Source: Pelomyxa schiedti | Lineage: Eukaryota > Evosea > Pelobiontida > Pelomyxidae | Direction: 5' to 3' | Assembly: GCA_020536535.1 (NCBI GenBank) | Contig: JAHLWZ010000489.1 | Coordinates: 839-64,838 of the forward strand | Length of the DNA: 64,000 bases | Shown: piece after piece, positions 23,652-37,203 of the stretch | Layout: every line of letters begins with the position of its first letter | Position numbering within the stretch: the first letter of the stretch is position 1 | Position numbers and translations under genes: made by a program | The notes under the pieces: generated by a model | Database searches by the model: none | What the model was told of the DNA's origin: nothing | Seen by the model: only the letters and a program-made list of their open reading frames with translations

Positions 23652-25614
23652 ATGCCATGCCCGTTGCTGGTAGCCCAACCGCCCCGCGCCCTCACATTTT
23701 TAGACGGTTTTACAGTTGGACTGTTTGGAATTGGACTGGAAACATATTGGAGTCAATTCGAGGGACTGCGTGACAGACTTATGGGGTATTTGGCAAGAGT
23801 GGAGAGGTCACTGCTTGATATGAGCCAAAAAATATCTATTAATATCGTAAATGCTGGTTTGTTGTCTGTTAATTGTTATTTCTCTAATGATGGGTTTTTC
23901 ATATAAATAGGTCTTGTTGATAGTAGTGAAAGTGCACGTTTGGCTGGGACACTGTTTGCTCGGACTAATGCAACGTTTTCCTTTAGCTCCGCTATACAAT
24001 TTCTGATTAGATTTCCGTTTAGATTGATTTACTTGTGCTGTACGTTACAACCTACGCTCTAAGCTCTACGGTTTTGCTTGTACTGCAAAGCCTGAAAGGA
24101 TCTAAAGTAAACTTTATAGGGTTTTGGCGTTTTCTGAAACACCTTTTAGGTGCCTGTACTTGTTCTTAACTTACAACCAACTGAGAGGATCGATTACAGC
24201 ACTTTTAATGCTCTTCCATCACGCCATCAGAAGACTGGAGAGTGGTTAGCAAATTGCCAAGCTTGTTGTATTCCAGGTAACAGAATCAAACAAAGCACTC
24301 CCCTAATCGAAAAAAGAGATATCTTGCGTTCTCAAGCAAACCAGCACAAAGTACTATATTGTAACTGGGACACTGGACAACCAGGGCGTTTGGGATGAAA
24401 TCCGTGGCTATATTATGGCCTGCACGGTGGCGGTCTCACTTGCCCACAGTCGTGTGGGGCTAATGGGTCGGTATTACTGCGGAATGTGCGATGTATATAC
24501 GGATTATACCCGGTTATGCCATGCATTTGGTGTAGAGTTTGTGCACGTGGAAGTGGACGAACTGACTGCTACATTCATTGAAATCGCACGCAGCTACAAT
24601 GCAACACCTGGCACTCCTCCACTCAGCGGAGTTTCAGCCTCTGCTACTCCCAACCCAGTAACACACATGCTGGAAACATTATTCCCACAAGTTTTCTCCA
24701 TCTCACCACAGTGCTCTGGAGAGGACCTTATCCAAGCGGCAATAACATCATGCGCTCTGCAAAACATTGTGAAAAGGCATAACCTAGGGGCTATAGCTTA
24801 CTACTATGAGGGGCAAGGGCACTTGGAGCACAGCGAAGCCCGAAATAACCGCGACTCTATTGCATCCATTATACCCGGTGCAACTATCCTTACAGCTTTG
24901 GGGACACCAATGGCTGGGGAGTACGAAGTGAAGAATGTCATTGCTATGAAGATAATGGACCTTCTTGGGTGCGGTGGGTCCTTTTCTGAGTTCTACTCCA
25001 TGGTTTTTCTTGTTTTTCTTAAGCTAATTCCGATTAACCCACAATCAGGATTTTGTAGATGACGTACTTATTCTTGGGCATGATGGGCCTTGCCATTCAA
25101 GAATAGCCCAATGTGCTGATTCCCTGTTCCCTCCTAATTCTCAACCCTACCCAGATAAAGTCGACTTAGTTCCCCTGGAAGTCTACCACGGGAAAAAAGG
25201 AAGAGGCCTGAGCGTTCAAATGAGTGTGGTCCATGGGCCTATAACAATACTCTCTGTATGTCAGTCCCCATCCGGTGGTGTTCTCCTTCTAGTAGCGGAA
25301 GGAACCGCAGTCCCCGGTCCCACGCTAGGTACTAAATCCACAATTCCATCATCAACTAGCAATATATTATATATAACAATAATAGAATAAAATCTTCTAT
25401 CCACTTCTGAATTCAGAAGAATATCCACTGACACTGAATTTCAGAAATAGGAAACACCAACACGCGGTGCCGATTCAATGCACGCGTAGGTGACATGGTC
25501 AATGCGTGGTCAATGGCTGGGCCATCCCATCATTGCGCCCTGGCCACTGGTCACCTGGCCTCTGTCATCCACAAACTGGCTTTGCTCCTGGGCATAGACT
25601 TCCAGCAAGTTTGA
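23652..25614 (+). CDS. L-arabinose/L-fucose isomerase-fold protein
   Basis: The start at 23652 is chosen because the next conserved block is FTVGLFGIGLETYWSQFEGL. Spliced blocks that follow: ISINIVNAG joined to LVDSSESARLAGTLFART, DLLVLYVTTYALSSTVLLVL, VPVLVLNLQPTERIDY, KTGEWLANCQACCIP joined to EISCVLKQTSTKYYIVTGTL, VGLMGRYYCGMCDVYTDYTR, LGAIAYYYEGQGHLEH, DFVDDVLILGHDGPCHSRIA, and TLEIGNTNTRCRF with AGPSHHCALATGH. This order and these metal/substrate-pocket motifs are those of the arabinose/fucose isomerase superfamily seen mainly in bacteria. The paired His in SHHCA is conserved. The intron near 23970-24025 lacks an obvious in-frame GT donor (a GC donor is possible). It is a possible bacterial acquisition that later gained introns. 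Confidence 0.8.
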
Positions 25615-25883
25615 GGATTCCTCAGAGAAGGTTACTGACCTATAAGCTAATTCTATGCAATGTTGATTGTTTGTAGCCAACAACTCGACAACAACCACCA
25701 ATGTGTCCATCATCAAGCCCCAAAACAAAAAGAAGGGTAGAAGAATTACACCATCACTAGTTCGTTCTTTTCACGAAACTTTTTTTTTTCTTTTTGTCGT
25801 CGGTGACAGGAGCAAAAGCCCGGATACACTAACGACGCAACGCAAACATTAAACAAAGAAAAAAAAACAAGACACACATAGAG

Positions 25884-28326
<2,443 letters not shown>

Positions 28327-28454
28327 TACACTTCATTAATGTACACCCCACACCCCTTTGTTACTATCACACATTGCTTTTTTTTTTTCTTCTTCTTCTT
28401 AGTTTGTTTTGACGGGATGGAGGTGGTGACACTGTTCTCACCGTGCAGTTTAGG

Positions 28455-30653
28455 TTACGTTGATCTTGGCCTTTTGGGGGCTGGAGTGTGGGCTTGGTCC
28501 GCCAGCCAGTCCTTGGTCTCGTCACAAAGCCAATCCCTTTGAGTCCTGGGTAAGGTTGTGTTGGCGTAGTCCAAAATCTCGGGCACAGCGAGCCCCAGCT
28601 TTTTGATGGAGAGGGAAATATGACGCGGCGATGCCAGGACGATGTTCAGGAGCGCGTTCCTGGTACGAGTGTTCTTGTCGTTTTCTTCCGTCATGTCGTT
28701 CTGCTTTGGAACGTACCTGATGGCGGCTGAGATACCAGGAAATCGCCTCAGAAGCATCCTCCACGTGGACAAGCTTATGATCCACGGCAGCAAATAACCT
28801 TCGGCTTTGGCTAGTACGCTCAGCACCTTTTTTTTTTCCCCGGTTAGAATAGGTAGATAGAGGTGCTGATTTTAAACCTGAGGTAACGTGATGTCGAATC
28901 TTTGAATCAGCCACTCTGCACAGTTGGTTTTCCTTAACAGGTTTTGCAGTAAATCAATAGTATTTTTTCTCTTGATGTCCTCTGCATTCAGGTGGTAAGT
29001 CTCAACCACCCACTTCACAGACTTGCTGGAGAGCATGTGAACCGAGAGGCTTTTGCCTGCTTGGGACTGTGTTGGCATCAGAAGGGCATATATCTCACTG
29101 ATAGACTTGAAGTCATATTCCGCTGCATACAAGAGAACTGTGTCCCACATTTCATTTGTATCTTCAGAGTGGGGGATGTCAAATTTCTTCAACAGGAACA
29201 AGGCACCTGGGAAGTTTTTTTTTCTGAGGCAGTTCACAACTGCATTCATCAAATCACCCTCGTCAGGTATCCTTGGTAGTAGTCTGTTGACGAGCCACTC
29301 AAGTGGCTTGTACCCATAATCCAGTGCATGTGCCACCGCTGAGAGCTCGACCTTCTCAGAGCCCATAATGTTGTGGTATCTCTCCTGCAGCCAGTTTGCT
29401 ACTGCCATGTTGTGTGCACCTAGTGCCTTGCAGAGCATATCTGGAACTGTAATATTCCGGTGTGCGGCATATTGTGTTTCTCTCTGCAGCACCAACTGTA
29501 CCACAGGAACACTGTCTCTCTTGTTTGTGAACACGTGGTCATCAATTGTTAGGAAAACGTGGCAACTGTCAATAAGCCACTCAACGAGACTTACATCGCA
29601 GATTGTGTGGACAGCATGCAGCAGGCACTTCTTTGATGGTGTCACCAAACCACTATCAAGCATCCACCTCAAAGTCTTTGCTTCTCTGCAACTTTCCACA
29701 CATTCTTCCCACTCCATGGCCGGGAATTTAAACGCGAACCACTTGCACCCCTCAATCTTCTCCTCAGCACGCTTTTTACCTCCCAGAAACTTCTTTGCCA
29801 TCGTCTCTGGATGCGTGACAGCAGGGCATTTTCCGACCAGCCACTTTATCACGTCCAAGTCACCACTTGACAGGCCCGGGCAATAGTGCGTTTCACCAAA
29901 CAGCCACTTCACCACGTCCAGGTGGCCGCCCTGAGCAGCCGCACCAAGTGCGTAGCCGAGCTCCGCCTCACTTGCGCCGAACCTGTGCACCATCCACCTT
30001 GCTATCTTCAAGTGACCGGCCCTGCACACAGAGCACAACAGAGGTTCTTTCTGTTGGTCGCTGCTCCAGAAATGCACGTCCCTCACGTCGTCGTCTGCAT
30101 CCTCGCCACGCTCACCAGCAGGCCAGCTCAACCCACAATTCCTCATCCACGATAAGTCATCACATGTAGCGCTACTGCTACTCCCCCTCCCACAATGGCG
30201 CCGCTGGGGTGCCGGTACTGGGCTTGTTGCAGTGGTTGTGGTTGGAGACGGATTGGATCTTGCGGCGAGGGACTGAGCGGCTCTGAGGTGGCCGCCGACA
30301 CACAGACCACGAAACACAGCCAGGCAGTCCTTGTAGCTGTCCCTGGTGTCCCGGTGTCCCACAATCCACCTCACGCACCTCCCTCTGCCATCATCGCATG
30401 CGGCGATGGCGGCGCACTCCAGCGCGAAGTAGGACGAGCGGTAGCGCGTGCCCCCGAGCCTCACGTTTCTGGTCGCTAGTACCGCGGCGCATGCGCGTGG
30501 CACGAGTGGGAACATCGACTCGGCGAGGGCCATCAGGCGGACACACTTGTTGCGCGTCAGTGGGTGGCCGTCGCTCTTGCTTTCCAGAATGTATGGCACT
30601 ACGACGTGTACCCAGACAGTGTGCGAAACCGTCAGAACGATCTTGTTCGCCAT
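28455..30653 (-). CDS. Divergent ankyrin-like repeat protein, paralogue 1
   Basis: Start ATG at 30651-30653 (MANKIVLTVSHTVWVHVVVP). One long exon (to about 28876) plus a last exon joined by a short intron with an A-rich end (ITLPQ to VLSVLAKAEGYLLP). Weak ankyrin-type helices repeat every ~30 residues: EPLLCSVCRAGHLKIARWMV, ALGAAAQGGHLDVVKWLF, SGDLDVIKWLVGKCP, TICDVSLVEWLIDSC, GAHNMAVANWLQERY. The C-terminal exon is Lys/Arg-rich, ending PAPKRPRST. It shares organisation and many residues with the gene at 52486-54766 (N-terminal VWVHVV/VWEHVV, KDCLAVFRGLC/KECLAVLRGLC, CAEWLI). It belongs to an expanded lineage-specific family; binding partners are unknown. Confidence 0.8.
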
Positions 30654-30829
30654 TATTCAAATAATTGCTTTTGTCAAGGAAAGGAAATGGGCAGAAGGGG
30701 GCGAAGAGTTCTTCCAATCATATTCTAATGATGGTACACCATACTTTGAAGCGGATCTATTTACATTTTCGGTACAATGCATTTGGTTGACAAAATTGCT
30801 GATGGTGGCATGGATGATGATGGTTGGTG

Positions 30830-31530
30830 TGACAGGAGACATCCCCTCAGAATCGTGGCCAACAGCATGGCAACCATAGTAATACCAATTAACATGCTCA
30901 TTATTGGGCTTGACGAAGCAGTCGTCGCAGTGGGGGTGCCCGCATCGGTAAGAATGTTGCACCCGGGACCACACACGCCTTCACATTGGAATCCATCTAA
31001 GAAGCATTCCTCAGTCCAGCAATCCATGTCGCATTGGTAGTTGCCAATCAGCCAGGGCCACAGTTAGTGCACTGCACATTGGAAATGGGAGTTAGAGACA
31101 CGGCAAAATAAAGTATAAGATATAAGATTACAAGTGTATGATGTGATCCGCTGAGCCATATATAATAAAAAAAAGAAGCTCCTACACACAGCAGTCTCCG
31201 CCGTCCCACGCACAGTCGGCGTTGGCGCACTCCCAATCGCACATGCCATTGCCCCAGTCTGCTGCAGCGCAGTTCCAGTCGCCGCAGTCTCCGCCGTCGT
31301 AGTTGCATTCCTCTGTCATGCACCACGAGTCGCATTGGCGGTTCCCGATCGATCTGTCCGGGCATCCAGGGTTGCATAGGTCTGTTTGTTGTTGGTGAGA
31401 TATAAAAATGGCGCAAAAGGAAAAGAAAAACGGGAAATGGAGCACGCCTCTGCAGTCGCCCTTATCGAAGAAGTTTCCCCTGCTGAAACACTCGACGACT
31501 TCCCGAAAGAGGGAAAAATCACGACACGAG
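30830..31530 (-). pseudogene. Decayed LNR-protein copy
   Basis: It matches the intact LNR gene at 32332-33991 but is broken. There is no signal peptide; the first LNR block (VECFSRGNFFDKGDC) follows unrelated-looking sequence. A good middle block (CNPGCPDRSIGNRQCDSWCM, WNCAAADWGNGMCDWECANA) is followed by the usual intron position. After it the frame is disrupted (TGTGGCCCTGGCTGATTGG lacks bases of the intact copy, giving an in-frame stop). Then LNR-like DCWTEECFLDGFQCEGVC runs straight into a piece of the C-terminal domain in another frame (CDDCFVKPNNEHVNWYYYGC). The central LNRs are deleted. Confidence 0.75.
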
Positions 31531-31826
31531 TCCCTGCGATGATGATTGCACACACACCCACCTCAGCGGAATCCTCCTCCTCGTCTTCCCCGATACCTCC
31601 ACCGAGCAGCGGCCTCGGCTGGTGGCGACGCTCCTTGGGGGAGCACACAGCCTGGGCGACCCACGTGTGAGGCACGCTGTTGTGGATCTGCCTCTTGTGC
31701 GAGTTTGTGGCCATGAAGCTGTGACCGAAAGACTTTCTTGATGGTTCTTGGAATTGTCCAGACTGCCCATAATTTCTCTGTAAGCAGTAGCTGGGTATTT
31801 TCGAGGGCAGGGACAAACTGACCTTC
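31531..31826. other. 296-bp stretch upstream of U2, no confident gene
   Basis: Open frames exist on both strands but lack conserved features. The minus frame continues upstream from the LNR pseudogene. It must contain the U2 promoter; I cannot identify a proximal sequence element. Confidence 0.4.
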
Positions 31827-32015
31827 ATACCTTCTCGGCCTTTTGGCTAAGATCAAGTGTAGTATCTGTTCTTTTCAGCTTAATATCTGAAAGCTGCCCA
31901 TTGGGTAGCATCGATATTAAACTTATTTTTTGTGGGGTCGCTGGGGGTGCCTGGTTGGTGGTGGGGCTTGCTCCGCCGTCAACTTGGGCTCCCTCCTGAT
32001 TGCCCAGGCACTGCA
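31827..32015 (+). ncRNA. U2: U2 spliceosomal snRNA
   Basis: The sequence from 31827 begins ATACCTTCTCGGCCTTTTGG and continues CTAAGATCAAGTGTAGTATC then TGTTC, nearly identical to the conserved 5' part of eukaryotic U2. It includes stem-loop I and the branch-point recognition sequence GTAGTA. Stem IIa (CAGCTT/AAGCTG around about 31877-31894) and a following stem (GCTGCCC/GGGTAGC) come next. An Sm-like site follows (AACTTATTTTTTGTGG, 31920-31935). A 3' stem-loop domain is closed by GTGCCTGG (31947-31954) with CCAGGCAC (32004-32011). The 3' end is estimated from that stem. It base-pairs with intron branch sites, as expected in this intron-rich genome. Confidence 0.95.
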
Positions 32016-32331
32016 CTGCCGCCTCGTGTGGTCAGCCCCACTCCCAATTCAAGCAAAACAAAGCATTTCTTTTAATCTTGTTTGTGACTATGGTCCGTGC
32101 CGAAAACTTGTGTGTTGGGAATAAGGAAAGGAACCTGTGGAATCTGGATGCTGTGCAGTGGGTCCACTTAAGACAAACACATCTACCACACTCAGTCAGG
32201 TACACCTGTGTAGTGTACCTGCACAATGGCTGTGTTGACTTATCACCCACTATTTACAATGTACAAAGTTTTTATTTCAAAAAAAGGAGATGGTTGTTTT
32301 GTTTCTGGTATTTATGGTGGGGCATCATCTC
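32016..32331. other. 316-bp stretch between U2 and LNR gene end
   Basis: No conserved ORF is recognised. It ends in an ATGATGATG/GAAGAAGAA run that overlaps the Ser/His-codon end of the LNR gene. It should contain the U2 3'-processing signal and the LNR gene 3' UTR. Confidence 0.4.
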
Positions 32332-33991
32332 CTATGCTGATGATGTTGATGATGAAGAAGAAGAATGATGATGGTTGGGATGACCAGGATACACCTGCTC
32401 AGAATCGTGGCCAATAGCATGGCAGTCATAGTAATACCAATTAACGTTCTCACCAGCGGGCTCGACGAAGCAGTCGTCGCAGTTGGGGTCAGTGCAAATG
32501 TGTGGAACGTGGACGCCCTCTGGTGACCACTCAGTGTATCCCCACAGGTTGTTGTCGATCAGTATGCAGTCAGACTTGGTCCAGTAGTAGATCATTGATG
32601 GTCTGCCATGACAGTCTGTGTTGGCAAACGTAGCATCCCACGCCGGCCTGGGCATATATGATTAAAATAAATGAAGAAATTAATACAAAACAACACTCAA
32701 AGGCAAAACACCATACAGTCGAGAGATACACACACAGAGAGAGAAACAAACATACTCTTCCTTGAACCAGCGGCCTATGAGGGCATCAAATTCGGCCACA
32801 GTGGCACAACCTTCAAGGAGGTTCCCAGCATCAGGGTAGCATGCCGGTTCCGAAGGGCAGTTACAGACCCAATCGTTCTCATTTGTGCAGTACTGAGCAA
32901 AGACCTCGAGGGCTTCCCCAGTGCATGTGGTGTCAACAAACTCCGCAGAGTAGTACACGAGTGAAAAGTCGCAGTCGCCGCCGTCATATCCACAGTCCTC
33001 ATTGTTGCACCGATCGTCGCAGTGATTATTGCCAATCATATCTTCGTGACACCACCAATCATCACGATCAGTGTAACCATCCATCTCACCACAGTAGCCA
33101 TCTATGTTGTGTGTTAGGCTCGTAAAGAGAGAATAGATTGATATAATAAGGGGAGACAAACAAGCGTCGCAGTCGCCGCCGTCCCGGTTGCAGTAATCGT
33201 TGTAGCACGTGGTGTCACAATTCCCGTCACCAACCTGGCTCCTTTGGCAATAGGGGTAGTCGCAGTACTGCCCGATCACGGCGTCACAGTCACCGCCGTC
33301 CCAGTTGCAGGCCTCGTTGTAGCAATCCATGTCACAATAGCCATTGCCCACGTCGGTTGGAATGTAGCACGAGGGAGCGCACAAGCCCTCGCAGTCGTAT
33401 CCGTCCCAGAAGCATTCCTCGGTCCAGCAATCTATGTCGCATTGTTCGTTGCCAATCAGCCAAGGGTAGCAGTTAGGAGCGCAGCCGATGAACACTGCAC
33501 ATTGAAAGGAAGTGAGGGTTAGACACATAAAACCAAAGTATAAGATATAAGATTAAAAAAAAAAGAAGATACTACGCACAGCAGTCCCCGCCGTCCCACG
33601 CACAGTCGGCGTTGGCGCACTCCCAATCGCACATGCCATTGCCCCAGTCTGCTGCAGCGCAGTTCCAGTCGCCGCAGGCCCCTCCGTCGCCACAGTCTCC
33701 GCCGTCGTAGTTGCATTCCTCTGTCATGCACCACGAGTCGCAATCACCGTTTCCGATGGAACTGTTATAGCACCCAGGGTTGCAGAGGCCTGTTTGTTGT
33801 TGGTGAGATATAAAATGGGCTAAAAAAAAAGGGAAGGAACCGCTGCAGTCGCCGTTGTCGAAGGAGTTTTCCATGCTGAAGCACTCGATGTCGCATTGGC
33901 CATCACCATTTCGACCATAACAATGGTCTCCCCAGCCTTCAGAGGCAAAGGCGAGTGTGGAGAGGGCAAGCAAAGCAATGATGCACCTCAT
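32332..33991 (-). CDS. Secreted LNR (Lin-12/Notch repeat) protein
   Basis: Start ATG at 33989-33991 with a clean signal peptide (MRCIIALLALSTLAFA, cleavage likely before SEG). It is followed by a chain of LNR modules of the form C...GNG.CD..C....C.WDGGDC: GDGQCDIECFSMENSFDNGD, IGNGDCDSWCM with ECNYDGGDC, GNGMCDWECANADCAWDGGD, GNEQCDIDCWTEECFWDGYD, VGNGYCDMDCYNEACNWDGG, VGDGNCDTTCYNDYCNRDGG, NNHCDDRCNNEDCGYDGGDC. Each binds Ca2+ through its Asp/Asn. A non-LNR Cys domain follows (FDALIGRWFKEEY; CDDCFVEPAGENVNWYYYDC), then a His/Ser tail ending SSTSSA. No TM is seen, so it is probably secreted. Introns of about 50-110 nt separate modules. Two broken relatives flank it. Confidence 0.85.
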
Positions 33992-34520
33992 CTTGTTGTT
34001 TGTTTGGTGAATGTTTATGTTTTTAGTGTTTGTTCTCTTTGACGAGAGAGTGTTGTTTGTTGCCTTGGTTGTTTGTTTGTTTTGTTTGCTTTTTTCTTTT
34101 GACAAACAAGAGCCAAACGGTTCCGCTTAAAAAGCCAGCCAGGCATCCACCGCTGCGGCACGCATCACGTTGTTCATTGCCCAAATTGATGAACGACTTC
34201 CGAAAGAGGGAAAAATCACAACACGAGTTTGCCAGTGACCTGTGATGGTTGAACTCTTCATCACTCCTTCTGCGCATCGCACTGTGCTCATGCACATCCG
34301 GACGGGAACAAAGGGCCCGCTTTTTAGTGTTCTTTCGGAGACACGTTCCGACAACGTCTTCTCTATAACCATCAACCGCCGCATCCTCGTCGCCCACTCC
34401 CCCTGTTGACGCCCCTTTCCCCACACCTCTTGTGAAGCAGACTTATGGGATCGCATTGAATAACACATGGTAGCCTAGATGGAAGAGTGAAGAACGACGA
34501 ACAAAGGGGTTGGCTTAATG
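33992..34520. other. 529-bp upstream region of the LNR gene with a duplicated patch
   Basis: On the minus strand the first ~110 nt upstream of the LNR ATG is an AACAAAC-rich leader. At about 34190-34230 a segment (core GAAAGAGGGAAAAATCAC) is shared with 31500-31535 next to the LNR pseudogene, so it moved with the family. No other gene is evident. Confidence 0.5.
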
Positions 34521-34524
34521 GTTA

Positions 34525-35200
34525 CGGTACGGACTGCTCATCTGGGTGCAACGAGATCACTTGACAAGGGCGGCGGAGCCTGCGACTGGTCCTGCTACAA
34601 CGACGAACCGGACCGCGAGCGGCATGATGGCGACTGTGATACCTACATGGAGAGCCCACTACGCTACAATGCCTGCCTCGACACAGAGGTTGGCGATGGG
34701 GTTTGTAACAGCTACTGCTACAACCAGTTTGGTGACCGGGACGGCGGCGACTGCGGCAGAGTTCCCACCTCTCTGTTCTCTATGCAGTATCCCTCCTCTC
34801 CTCTTCTTGTGGGTGGTTTATTATTATTTATTAAGGTTTATAAGAATATAAGAATATAAGAATTGCCTTTCCTAACTCCAAACAACAGATGGGACCTACC
34901 GTGGCGAATTCTGCCACATGGACTTCATTGGTGATGATGACATGACTGCGACGTTTACTGCAACACGGATGAATGTGAATGTGAATATGATAGCGGTGAC
35001 TGGGACTTTCGCTGCGTCTACTACGAAACCGCGTTCACAGATGACACATGCACCGGCGACGTTCTCACGGTCAGTACTTACTATTCCCATTCCCGGGACT
35101 GCGGCCGCTACTGGGATGACCCCTCGACCTTATCTGCAGACATTCAATGCCCTAATCGACGACTGGTTCGAGGAAGAGTATGTTCGTGCTTATTATTATT
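34525..35200 (+). pseudogene. Second decayed LNR-protein copy, opposite strand
   Basis: LNR blocks are recognisable in changing frames: TDCSSGCNEIT then an in-frame stop; in another frame GACDWSCYND, GDGVCNSYCYNQFGDRDGGD; after an AT-rich intron-like gap EFCHMDFIGDDD, CDVYCNTDECECEYDSGDWD (last Cys of the module replaced by Trp). VYYETAFTDDTCTGDVL matches the domain after the LNRs of the intact gene. A further frame change gives TFNALIDDWFEEEY, matching FDALIGRWFKEEY. The repeated frame breaks show decay rather than splicing. Confidence 0.7.
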
Positions 35201-35448
35201 ATACAAGTAATTTAATATTATATTTCTCGTCATTGATGGCTGCTGACTGATCTCGGTTGGTGGTGCCTCTGCTGCCAGCAGCTAAAACCCCTCCTCTATG
35301 TATATCTTTTTAAGAAGAAAAAAAACTGAGTGTTATGAAAACAAGTTTTTATTTCTCTCAATTTCTTAGGATCGTGAAGCGAGACAGGCAGCCAATGCAC
35401 ACGGCCGGTACATACTGTGTGTTGCTTGTGAGTGTGGTGTTCAATATT

Positions 35449-36910
35449 TCACGCCCATTGACTTTGAATGACACTTGCAAGCCTTTGTCCCTGCTGACCT
35501 CCATGATGACAGATGAACCTAACCCTTACTTCATCAAAGTATTCAAACTTGGGTGAGTCGGGGGATCCCCAATTCATCCTCACACCCAGTGCAACCTGGG
35601 GATTCCATTGGTCAGGAAGGTCTTGTATTGATGGGCTTTTCCGGCATAGTTCCTGTGGAACAAGTGCGAACTGAAATGCACCACATGCGGTCACTTCCAG
35701 TTTCAGGCTGGATGCTGGCAGCAACGGCGATGTGAGGAATGCCATTACACCCCCGGCGGATGCAGTCCGATAGCATGTGTCTCCTTCCACCCGGACTGAA
35801 CTTTCCTGAAAATAGTGTCAGTCAGTAAATGTAAGAATGAAAGGGACTTACAAGCTTGGAGGTGTCCCACTGCCACTTGGGTAAATCTTGCAGTACGTTT
35901 GCTTTGGAAAGTTCGAGCAGTTTGTCAACTTTTGCTTCAAGAACACTGAGGTCATGAACAAGTTTCTGTTCAAGTTAGTTTTGAGATGTTACATTGACGA
36001 TGTTACAGAATTCAGTGTGTTAAGTGATTCTATCTTGGAATTTTGGGAGGCTATTGTTGCCCTGAACTCGGCATGTTCTCGGGTGAGTTTCTTTTCAGTG
36101 TTGGTGAATAATTTGCGGAAAAGAGAAACATAAATACCTCGTTTTGTGCAGATAAAGACTCTATTTTTCCATTCAGCACGTCAAGATGGGGCCGCAGCAA
36201 AACTAAAGGGCAGGATTCCTTGTGAGAACCAAGCTGAGCTCTCTTTCCTGATTAATATGTGAGGTATTTGGGAAGGGGAAATTTGAAATACCCTTCCAGG
36301 AACACTGGGGGGATTCGCAAGGAAGGAGTGCACAAGAGCAAACTCCATTATGCATGGGCATGTTTTTTGGAGAAACCAGCTCACCACACCCATTCGGGCA
36401 CTCTGTAAAGATATAAGACGTAGTCGAGTGAAGTAAATACCAGCAGGAAGTTGCTTGCACTCCAACTGGTGGTTCTTAAAAGATACACGCGCACCAACGT
36501 CACCACACAAAATACATTCAACCTGGAGTTGATCCACCTTTCCAAACGGTTAGTTACTCTACATATATATACATACATATATATCAATCACTGAGATAGC
36601 CAGAAAGTCAAAACCACAACCACCCATAATTCAAACAGCCCAACGGCAACAACAACCCAAATACACACACACGCACCACCACGTGGGCCTCGCACAGGAT
36701 GGTGCCGCACGAGTGCATGACAGGCGCGACGTAGGGCCCCCCGCACACCCCGCACACAAGCAGCCCGCTGATGCTCCCCTCGTTGATGTACTTGTACATC
36801 CGTGTGCTTGTTGGTGTTGGTGTTGGTTGTGGTTGTGGGGTGCATCCTGGGGCACCAGCTCCCACTGCTGCTGCTGGAACCACCTTGGTTTGTCCTGGTC
36901 CACCCGACAT
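35449..36910 (-). CDS. TRAF-like RING-half / TRAF zinc-finger / coiled-coil protein
   Basis: Start ATG at 36908-36910. The N-terminus is Pro/Thr/Gln-rich, then has the first half of a RING (LVCGVCGGPYVAPVMHSCGT, ILCEAH). A long intron (about 130-140 nt) joins to VDQLQVECILCGDVGARV and FKNHQLECKQLPA. TRAF-type fingers follow across two more introns: ECPNGCGELVSPKNMPMHNG, CALLPCESPQCSWKG, KRAQLGSHKESCPLVLL. A short coiled coil (DLSVLEAKVDKLLELSKA) leads to LPKWQWDTSKL and a beta-rich end (ESSVRVEGDTCYRTASAGGV). The likely role is a signalling adaptor or E3. The second RING half does not follow the usual C..C pattern, so ligase activity is doubtful. Confidence 0.75.
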
Positions 36911-37203
36911 GTCCTTGGTGTTTTTATGGGAAGGGATAAGACTGTGAAGAACGCGCTTGTTGGGTCTTGCACAAGGAGAGCTCGCATGGGCATTTCTCCA
37001 GCTCCCTCTGGAGAGATTAGATTCGGGAAAGAGAGGCCTTATTTTGGGTACTTTTTTCTTCATCTTGTCATCAGGGCGTTCTGGGAAGAAGATCTTCTTA
37101 CTGGAGGGACACTTAAGAAATAAAAATCAATCAATAAACCTAACGCGTCGCTGCGCGATCGTTAAACGCCGGATTTGCGACAAGATCGTTGAAACGTACA
37201 CAA
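36911..37203. promoter_or_regulatory. Divergent intergenic region, TRAF-like and four-TM genes
   Basis: 293 bp between opposed ATGs with no conserved ORF. The last part before 37204 is mixed, with AAAATCAATCAATAAA about 80 bp upstream of the start. Confidence 0.35.

Noticed and set aside
31048..31416. Arg/Leu-rich minus-strand frame (RRRRLRRLELR)
   Set aside because: A shifted reading of the LNR coding repeats in the pseudogene.
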